7,662 nucleotides of DNA from CAJBIL01 sp044359525 (GTDB taxonomy: Bacteria > Pseudomonadota > Gammaproteobacteria > Burkholderiales > Rhodocyclaceae). Positions 6,405 to 7,662 of the stretch are shown piece after piece (position 1 is the stretch's first letter; each line of letters begins with the position of its first letter). The DNA is taken from assembly GCA_044359525.1 (NCBI GenBank), contig JBIKLY010000114.1:1-7662 (forward strand), read 5' to 3'. Both the position numbers and the translations under genes were made by a program. A model generated the notes under the pieces. It did not search any database. It was not told the origin of the DNA and saw only the letters and a program-made list of their open reading frames with translations.

Positions 6405-7662
<1,258 letters not shown>

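Overview
The window reads as a chromosomal stretch of a GC-rich betaproteobacterium, most likely of the Rhodocyclales type (Azonexus/Dechloromonas/Accumulibacter relatives). This placement is inferred from protein character, gene order and the style of the intergenic repeats, and no database search was possible. All seven genes are on the + strand, gaps are short, and no stretch over about 130 bases lacks a gene. There are no tRNA, rRNA, CRISPR, transposase or phage genes.

Layout: (1) a beta-class carbonic anhydrase missing only its first few residues at the left edge (2-646); (2) an acetyl-CoA acetyltransferase-type thiolase (682-1863); (3) an acyl-CoA dehydrogenase (1995-3143); (4) a 2-hydroxychromene-2-carboxylate isomerase/DsbA-like thioredoxin-fold protein (3176-3781), whose stop overlaps the start of (5); (5) the carboxyltransferase (beta) subunit of methylcrotonyl-CoA carboxylase, liuB (3781-5388); (6) a LiuC-type methylglutaconyl-CoA hydratase (5516-6304); (7) the biotin carboxylase (alpha) subunit liuD, cut by the right edge (6405 onward).

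The liuB-liuC-liuD order is the leucine/isovalerate (Liu) catabolic module: 3-methylcrotonyl-CoA is carboxylated to 3-methylglutaconyl-CoA (LiuB/LiuD, using bicarbonate and ATP) and hydrated to HMG-CoA (LiuC). HMG-CoA lyase would then give acetyl-CoA and acetoacetate. The thiolase would handle acetoacetyl-CoA, the dehydrogenase an acyl-CoA oxidation, and the carbonic anhydrase could supply bicarbonate. Isovaleryl-CoA dehydrogenase, HMG-CoA lyase and a regulator are not visible. The dehydrogenase present has its catalytic Glu at the usual short-chain position rather than the isovaleryl-CoA dehydrogenase position.

The most unusual feature is non-coding. Three of the gene junctions (1875-1972, 5398-5488, 6304-6392) are filled by long imperfect palindromes of about 90 bp. 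Each arm consists of four short heptamers (CACAGAG in the first, CACCAAG in the other two) separated by 1-3 bases, mirrored in the other arm. All three end in a GAAAG-(N)-RTTTT flank just before the next gene's ribosome binding site. They look like one family of dispersed palindromic elements with two sequence subtypes, and would fold into long hairpins in the mRNA between catabolic genes.
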